A stretch of DNA of 60,000 bases from the NCBI GenBank assembly GCA_030704615.1, contig CM060734.1:31762042-31822041 (forward strand). The letters run 5' to 3'. The stretch is from Takakia lepidozioides. Its lineage: Eukaryota > Streptophyta > Takakiopsida > Takakiales > Takakiaceae. A program made the position numbers and the translations under genes. Below, piece by piece: positions 54,154 through 60,000 of this stretch. The notes below the pieces were generated by a model, which worked only from the letters and a program-made list of their open reading frames with translations, made no database searches and was not told where the DNA came from. The number at the start of each line of letters is the position of its first letter. Position 1 is the first letter of the stretch.

Positions 54154-54514
54154 CTGATTGTAAAGCACTTTGGTTGCATGGTGGACCTTCTTGGACGTGC
54201 GGGACAACTAAATGAGGCAATGGACCTAGTTAATAAAATGCCAATCAATCCAGATGTTGTGGTGTGGAAGGCCTTGCTTGTGCCTGCAGAATCCATGGCA
54301 ATGTGGAGATTGTTGAATGTGCGGCAACATCTATCCTTACGTGGGATGAACAGGATGCCGCGACTTATGTGTTGCTATCAAACATCTATGCTGCAACTGG
54401 CAGGTGGATGATACTGCAAAGGTGAGAAACATGATGAAGATCAAGGGTGTCAGAAAGGAGCCAGGTCGATCCTGTATTGAGGTTGGCAAGAGGGTGCGGA
54501 TGTTCGTTGGTTGA
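54154..54514 (+). pseudogene. PLS-class pentatricopeptide repeat protein, C-terminal pseudogene
   Basis: Three frames together give the end of an E-domain PPR protein, an organelle RNA-editing type. Frame 1 reads CMVDLLGRAGQLNEAMDL and MPINPDVVVWKALL. Frame 2 reads ACRIHGNVEIVECAA and DAATYVLLSNIYAATGRW. Frame 3 reads DTAKVRNMMKIKGVRKEPG and RSCIEVGKRVRMFVG, then TGA. Frame breaks fall near 54284 and 54408. No DYW domain and no upstream repeats are found. Only about 110 residues survive. Confidence 0.88.
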
Positions 54515-54564
54515 GCCTATGGTGCCTGATTGAACAAATCGCATGATTGAAATGATAAGGCAGT

Positions 54565-54592
54565 GCTCTCTCTCTCTCTCTCTCTCTCTCTC
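54565..54592. repeat. (CT)n microsatellite
   Basis: A CTCTCT run just downstream of the PPR pseudogene, with no SINE tail adjoining. Confidence 0.85.
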
Positions 54593-54740
54593 TTAGGCAG
54601 GCTCATTTGATCTACGACCGTAGCCTTGTACTCAACACAAATGTGATGCATGGGGCTGTAGTTGCACTGCCCATTTCTCAATATTGTCTAGACAATCAAG
54701 AGAAAGTCAGTTGGCAGTCCCCCAAGGTGGATAGAAATTA

Positions 54741-55640
54741 AGTTAGAGAGAGAGAAGACTCCAGCCAAAGCGGGCGTAACTAAGAGCTACTTTGCCTTAC
54801 GGCTACTACCCCTTTCGGGGGTGGGCCCTATAAAGAAAACAGGTGTCCAGGGGACACTGGGTAACCAGGAGAGGGTAGACTTAGGGTATCGATGGTATAG
54901 TGTACCTGGGGGTACCGCAGAGGGGTTGGACTCGAATCGTCGCTTATTGGTGATGATGACAGTGAGGGAGCGAAGCGCATTGAGGTGGATGGCTTTAAAG
55001 CATTTGTGGATCGGGGAGATAGGGATTTTAAGATTGTCGTATAACGCGTTTATACTGGCGGGTATGAATCTTATCTTTAGTACCGGTTGTGATAATTGAT
55101 AGGGGGTCGGTGCGCCACCCATGCTTGATGGGTAAGCCGTAGACAAGTAGGATATCCGGGCAGAGCTGAGAGGGATAGGTACAGGGTGAGTGATGACAAG
55201 TACACGGAAGTATCCAGTGAGGGACAATGTGGTCAGGGGTCGGCCTTGGTAGGTATCAGCATTGATGAGTGAGAACCATCTGGTTTCTGATCTGGACATG
55301 AGAAGTTTATGGATGTGCCAAACTGCATAATTATGGCGAGTGACGCGGAGACTATGTATAACGGGGTGAGTACACTGACTAAAGAGGTGGGGCCAGATGT
55401 CCCATACTGTATGTGTATGTGAGCATAATAGGTAGTTGGGGAATAGGAATAGGCGTGGTCAAAAGATGTGCTTGCGTTTGTGTCCCATGTATTGGGTGTA
55501 TCGAAATTTGAGTGTTTGTCGGATTTGCGCGTCGATGACAGTCTTGGTATGCCAGTAGTATGAAGTAGTTTGACAATTTGTGGTGAAGAACTGTATATTG
55601 TGTCTATTTTTGGATATGGGCTTTGGTATGGCTGGTAGAG
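54741..55640 (-). mobile_element. Non-LTR retrotransposon (LINE) C-terminal remnant
   Basis: The minus-strand 170-codon frame at 55299-54787 contains INADTYQGRPL, then IPASINALYDNLKIPISPIH and KCFKAIHLNALRSLTVI-TNKRR, like the extreme C-terminus of a class of LINE polyproteins that end with an (S/T)I-(N/K)-LK(I/L)P-IHxxAI-(Y/F)LTxI-NKR pattern. Just before IPASIN the expected stretch with FTYxxDR is missing, so there is an internal deletion of some dozens of codons. Upstream in-frame sequence continues to about 55640. The 3' end reads AGCCGTAAGGCAAAGTAGC ... GGAGTCTTCTCTCTC, the same tail found alone at 3.6 kb. The family name is from memory and should be searched. Confidence 0.55.
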
Positions 55641-55727
55641 GCTAAGGCTTATTTGCCATTGATGTCATGTTCTTTCCTTGGTTCGATTGCGTGGATTTGT
55701 CCTTCACTATTTCAGTGTATATGACTC

Positions 55728-56344
55728 ATGGCTCGAATCAGCATTTTAATTTTTAAATTTTCTCTCCAATTATCCCAACTAAAATTCAATGCTAACACTA
55801 GGGCAAATACATTGATGGTCAGTAATGATTTCGCCTTGGAATTTTTTGGCTGTCAGAAAAAAAAACAGCTCTTGCACAACCCATGGGGTCACTTCACCCT
55901 GAAAGGCCACGACTTCCTTTCGCCAATGCTTGAATCAGGGAGAAGTTTCCTAAACAACATTCATAATCCAAAATTGCTTGATGAATCCAAAACAAAAGCA
56001 AATTTTTATGCAACTTTGTTGTTTTTAAAAACAAAATCTAAAGGAAAACACCTGGGAGCGACAGCTCACAAATCAGGCCCCTTGATAGTGAGAGGAGAAA
56101 AACTTTATTTTTAAAACAGGAAAATGGGAGGAAGCCCTTGAGAGCTTTATTGGGATTATTGAAGGGAAAAAATGTAATATACCTTTTAATAAAACTTGAA
56201 CATTCACAATCCAAAATTGCATCATGTTTCAGAACACAATGCAGTCCATCTTTTCATAAGACTTGAATAGACCCCATCAGCAAATTAACAATTCATCCCG
56301 TGCCGTGGGGACGACCCACCCTTTTTTGTACCAATTGAACGTAG
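55728..56344. other. AT-rich interior of the inverted-repeat element, no gene seen
   Basis: A 128-codon plus-strand frame here is lysine- and asparagine-rich, with no known motif and AT-rich composition. I do not call it a gene. Confidence 0.35.
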
Positions 56345-56435
56345 TTCTCAGAATTCGTCGCTAGTAGTGTGGAGCAACGCGAACCCCTAGTGTTGTGAGT
56401 CTACAGCAAACACTTGTCTCTATTATAAGAGAAAA

Positions 56436-56580
56436 GTTGTAGCCCAATGGTAATGGACACATACCACCTCAGAAGTGGTTGTGGGTTCAATCCACCGATT
56501 GGTGTCACAAAGGTGTCCACCTTCTAACGGAAAGCAGTAACCCTTCAGGGTAATTTACACTTCCTTCAAGAGGCATCACA
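56436..56580 (+). mobile_element. tRNA-derived SINE head
   Basis: TAGCCCAATGGT (56440-56451) matches a tRNA A box and GGTTCAATCC (56484-56493) a B box, 32 bp apart, as in a tRNA gene. The sequence around them (ACCACCTCAGAAGTGGTTGTG) does not fold as a normal tRNA. A body of roughly 90 bp follows. The 3' end is not sharply defined. Confidence 0.55.
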
Positions 56581-56587
56581 TATTAAT

Positions 56588-56660
56588 TAAAGAGAAAAGA
56601 GAGAAGATTGATCTGGCTGAAATTGACGTAATTAAGAGCCACTACAGCTTCCGACTATCT
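56588..56660 (-). mobile_element. Diverged LINE-tail copy
   Basis: Plus strand GAGAGAAGATTGATCTGGCT, then CGTAATTAAGAGCCACTAC, aligns with the tail at 54.74 kb (GAGAGAAGACTCCAGCC, CGTAACTAAGAGCTACT), with several changes. Confidence 0.45.
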
Positions 56661-57134
56661 TGTGTTCAGTTATAGTTAATTGGACTAGTCTTCAACTATT
56701 TGTGCTATTAACATGTATTTATATTATTTTTTTGTTGGGACTTCATTCGGTCCTAATCTTATCCCGACGTTGTGGTTTGAGCCTCCATAGCTCAAGCTCT
56801 TGAGAGGGTGTGTGAGGTCAATAAGGTGAATTCCCCCCAATACAGTGTCTTTGGTTTGACTTACATAGAGTTGTATTACCACTTGGAACTTGAACTACAT
56901 GAGGGTCACCTCACTTCGTTAAAGTCTGATGGGGCATCTTAGGCAATAAAGCAGCAGACCAGATCCTAGCACAAAAGGGCGCATCTAATCCTCAGATTGA
57001 CCTAACACCTACTCGCATATACTTACACGGGAATAGGCATCTAGTGTGGCACCAACCACTTCACTGAACAGAAGCAAGTGAATGCTAAGGGAAGTTGGGA
57101 GGTTGCTTAATGGGAAGTTGGAAATTATACGTAC

Positions 57135-57638
57135 CTGAAGGGCAAGGAACCATTCAGCCCGTGTCTCGGCAAATATGCCAACTCTCTCTCTTTTCTGATG
57201 ACCAATGGCAACGAGCCCTGATGCAAAGTTCAATACGCGTTGAAACGCCTGACCATAGCTGATCCACGCATAGTTACCAAGCGTCACCTTCTCCAGAGTC
57301 CGGCCATCCTCAGTTACTGTCTCCTGACTTATAAGTTTCCTTGTCCCCAGCAAGCGCCTCCCAGAGTATCGCATACATGCCTGCTCAAAGAGGATCGCCA
57401 AGGAGTTGACCCCTTCCCATGGAGTTTCCACAGGACTCAGAAACCGATGATTCCGTTTTGTCAGCCCCTTTTCACCTCCCACCTCCACGGTAATACCCTG
57501 CTGCTGAGGACTCTTTGTCTTTCTGACTCGGATAAAAGTGAGAAGCACTACAGGTACAAGACCAACTAAAAGAGCAGCCATCACTGAACTCGTGCTGTCA
57601 GAGACGCCCCCAACCGGCAGTGGCCCAGGATCTGCCAT
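57135..57638 (-). CDS. LACS9-like: Long-chain acyl-CoA synthetase, LACS8/9 type, first exon only
   Basis: 168 codons from the ATG at 57638 to a GTACGT donor after WFLALQ. Residues about 18-38 (VMAALLVGLVPVVLLTFIRV) form an N-terminal membrane anchor as in LACS8/9. Then come ITVEVGGEKGLTKRNHRF, LGTRKLIS, LGNYAWISYGQ, FASGLVAIGH and VGIFAETRAEWFLALQ, the start of the AMP-forming domain. Relatives on the plastid envelope or ER activate fatty acids to acyl-CoA for export and lipid assembly. The expected next exon (starting G-C-F with a VTVVTIY motif) and all later exons are not found in the 20 kb to the left, and the gene there would overlap the DXS and ATPase loci. It is probably an orphan exon, unless the next intron is very long. 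The frame extends 21 codons upstream of the chosen start without family likeness. Confidence 0.82.
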
Positions 57639-60000
57639 CTGAAGACCTCGGAAGTGCTCACAGGTTCTAAGTGGGTCAGAGTGTTGTCTGCAGAGACGCA
57701 TGCATGGATCATCAGTGACAAAACTTGCATAGTCTGCCCGAGAGTTAATTTACATCTAGCTCTCCTTCCATGGAAGCCTTAGAAACCAGGCTCCAACAGT
57801 AACAACTACAAGATTACTTGACTCAGAAGTAAGGAATCTGCAAGTGATCCGGACGAGTGGCCTCGTTTCAGGATCGTTGTTAGGTGATGAATCGGGAAGC
57901 AATGTGAACGTTGCCATCAGAATGACATCGAAACAAGAAAGAACAATCGAATGTATGTGGGCTGGCGAAAACTAGGATGATTCTTCGCTGAACCCAGGGG
58001 TTGTCACAAATCTATCATTGTGGGTGAAAAGTCATTATTGCTTTGATCTAGACATTTGTAAGTATTGACAGTATGATTGTTCAGCATTGCATCAACCTGT
58101 CCAGAACATTTGTTGATATAGTATATGAGGACGATACTTGAAACAGGCGACAGGGGCAGAAGAAGATACTGCAAATCCAAATGAGAGCAACAACCCTTTT
58201 GTTTGTTAATTTCAACCAAACCTTCACCCGCTGCAGATCTGTGGAGGATGTACATAGACAGAAAAGCCACGAAGAATAACTAACGCATGCTTTCTCAATG
58301 TGTTCTCTCGCAATTCCTTAAATCCTTGTGCATTAATCTATTACACTGGTTTAGCTGTACATACAAAATTCCAGACAAAAGCCTCCCAATCGATTTAGCA
58401 GCTTTCTAGAGAACTACATTTCATTCTATTCCAAGAAACCGTGCATGCACACAAAGTCAACTAGAACCACTGTGCAACCACCAACGCCACAGTCACTCAC
58501 GTACCTGACTTACAAGTGAGATTTTGCCATTCCACGTCAAAACACAAGTGATACAGCCGCCTGCCGCCTCTTTGACTGCAGTAACAACCCGCATAGGAAT
58601 TCGTGTCTACAGTTTGAGCACAACCCGCAACGAGCAGCCCCTTGCCAACTCCGATGGCCTGCGGATATATCGGCAAAGATTGGCACACCACTGGTCCGAT
58701 TTGCCTGCGGCAACTTTAAACGACCAGTTGCCATCTGTGCATCTCTGACGGGCACTCTTGACTCCACGCCGACGGAGCCCATCACATGCACACTGCGCCG
58801 TCTAATAAGAATGTGAGAATGCGAAGGGATCGCACTCTGGGCATCCTCGAGTCTTGGAAGTTATAAATACATGAATAAATCTCGATCGTGATCTTTCCGA
58901 GATCTTGGATCTTATAAATTTGGACACTGGAAGTTACATAGTTATGGGGATGCCGATTCGCAGCCTCTATCTACGACGGCCCCCTCTCTTCCCAGCGAGA
59001 TTCCTGGTTCTCATTTGGGGAGGGAAGGTCGGCAGCCCCGGAACAGAAGCGGGGCATAGGGAAGAAAGAGATGAGTCGCAGGCAAAGCGCAAGTAAGAGG
59101 CAGTTAAGAGGCACGTTGACAGTGCGGCTGCTGCACCGTGTGGGGCTGTATTGTATCCGCATGTGCATTCTATCCGGTGGCGAGAACAAGGAGGTGGCAG
59201 GCTTCCAAAAGTGGTCAGCTTAAGTGATATGAGAGGTAAGGGTTCACAATGCCAAAATTTGGCTACTCATATTCGACTACTACTCGTGCTTTTTCGTGAA
59301 TTTTCCCGATTTTGTACCCCATAATTCCTTTGTACAAATAGCTCACCCATTTCTGACGTCAAAATCTAGCAGTTTTTAAGGAATTTTCATATTTAACAGA
59401 AATAAGTTCTTGAGTACAAAAATGTGGACGTGTTGCCGCCCGCCGAAGCAAATGTAAATTATGGTGCCTCTTGATCCCAAAGGGCCCGGTAGGCTACTAA
59501 AGAAGAGTGCCTAGGTGGTAACTGGTAACCATATGTCTGATAGTCGCAATGACGAATCTGTATGGGTAATGTATTTGTGAGGAAAGGGTTGATATATAGA
59601 TATTGAGAAGACTCAAATATAGGTGAGCTTAAAAATAATTCATAACTCAACCAAAAAAGAGATCCACACATTTGTATTTGTTTTTTTTTAATAAGAGGGT
59701 TAATGGAACAGGGGATAGAGGCCCCACATATTGTTTTTGCCAAACTGGATAATATCAGATTGATCTTTATATGATTTTAAGTGCACCGGTCAAGTTGAAG
59801 TCTTCTTTTTTTTTTTTTTTTTTTCGCGGAACAAGTCTTTAGAAGTCAAACATGATCTTTGCTACTTTCTTTTCTTTTTTCTTTTTTTTAACATTTATAT
59901 AAACAGGGGAGGAAGCCCTGTAAATCATATTAATAAAGGATGTCCTGGAAAAAATAACCAGGACAGAAGGCCATAAGGCATACATCTTGTAAGATTGGGT
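57639..60000. other. LACS upstream flank and right-hand spacer
   Basis: Apart from the LACS promoter side I see no gene. A poly-T run lies near 59804-59824 and AT-rich sequence fills the last kilobase. The frames at 58.5-58.8 kb overlap on both strands and lack motifs. Confidence 0.4.

Larger units (their letters stand above)
53628..56391. mobile_element. Putative 2.76-kb inverted-repeat element with captured gene pieces
   Basis: A 47-bp sequence at 53628-53674 recurs as its reverse complement at 56345-56391 with six mismatches by eye. Each reads inward from ACTAGGG through TTGCTCC, then CACTACTAGCGACGA, to TCTGAGAA. The segment between them holds a PPR pseudogene and a LINE remnant. No transposase is seen and no clear target-site duplication flanks the ends, so this could be a non-autonomous DNA transposon or two opposite copies of one repeat. 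Confidence 0.5.

Noticed and set aside
55728-56114. 128-codon lysine-rich plus-strand frame
   Set aside because: AT-rich composition explains the length; no family motif.

Overview
This is nuclear DNA from a land plant. Every intact gene is split by many short GT-AG introns of about 100-1500 bp. The products are plant housekeeping proteins: a Golgi alpha-mannosidase II end, two PADRE/DUF4228 proteins, ATP-citrate lyase subunit A, SRP54 and a P-type plasma-membrane H+-ATPase. The spaces between and inside genes are full of old retroelement pieces. The repeat types, a nuclear copy of mitochondrial rps11 and the intron style suggest a non-flowering vascular plant such as a fern or lycophyte. That placement is inference only.

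Layout. At 1-1.3 kb is the 3' end of Golgi alpha-mannosidase II (+). At 4.3-5.1 kb (+) and 8.1-8.9 kb (-) are two diverged PADRE-domain genes. 9-15 kb is gene-poor. At 15.8-20.0 kb is ATP-citrate lyase subunit A in 12 coding exons (+), whose last short exon is missing or badly diverged. 20-28 kb is a repeat area with a foldback hairpin, an hAT-like transposase remnant (-) and a nuclear mitochondrial insertion carrying LSU rRNA and rps11 pieces. At 28.0-34.7 kb is SRP54 in 9 exons (+), with introns loaded with SINEs, one of them built on a 5S rRNA head. 35-38.9 kb holds tandem repeats and the upstream region of the next gene. At 39.0-48.8 kb is a plasma-membrane H+-ATPase in 21 exons (+) ending in the Tyr-Thr-Val 14-3-3 motif, but with a scrambled stretch just before the GDQ of its P domain. 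49-60 kb is a graveyard of gene pieces: a textbook SINE with a 14-bp target-site duplication, duplicated unidentified coding ends, a DXS fragment, a PPR pseudogene and LINE piece enclosed by 47-bp inverted repeats, and an orphan first exon of a LACS8/9-type acyl-CoA synthetase (-).

The genes do not form a pathway or operon; they are ordinary independent plant loci. Two themes stand out. First, many GA/CT microsatellites here are the 3' tails of retrotransposed elements, and several insertions have clear target-site duplications. Second, several loci are broken in ways visible by eye (ACL last exon, ATPase exon 12, DXS, PPR, LACS). These could be real decay or, in the two otherwise perfect genes, assembly or sequencing errors. 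Exon limits come from hand translation and reading-frame arithmetic; family names come from remembered conserved motifs, and no database search was made.
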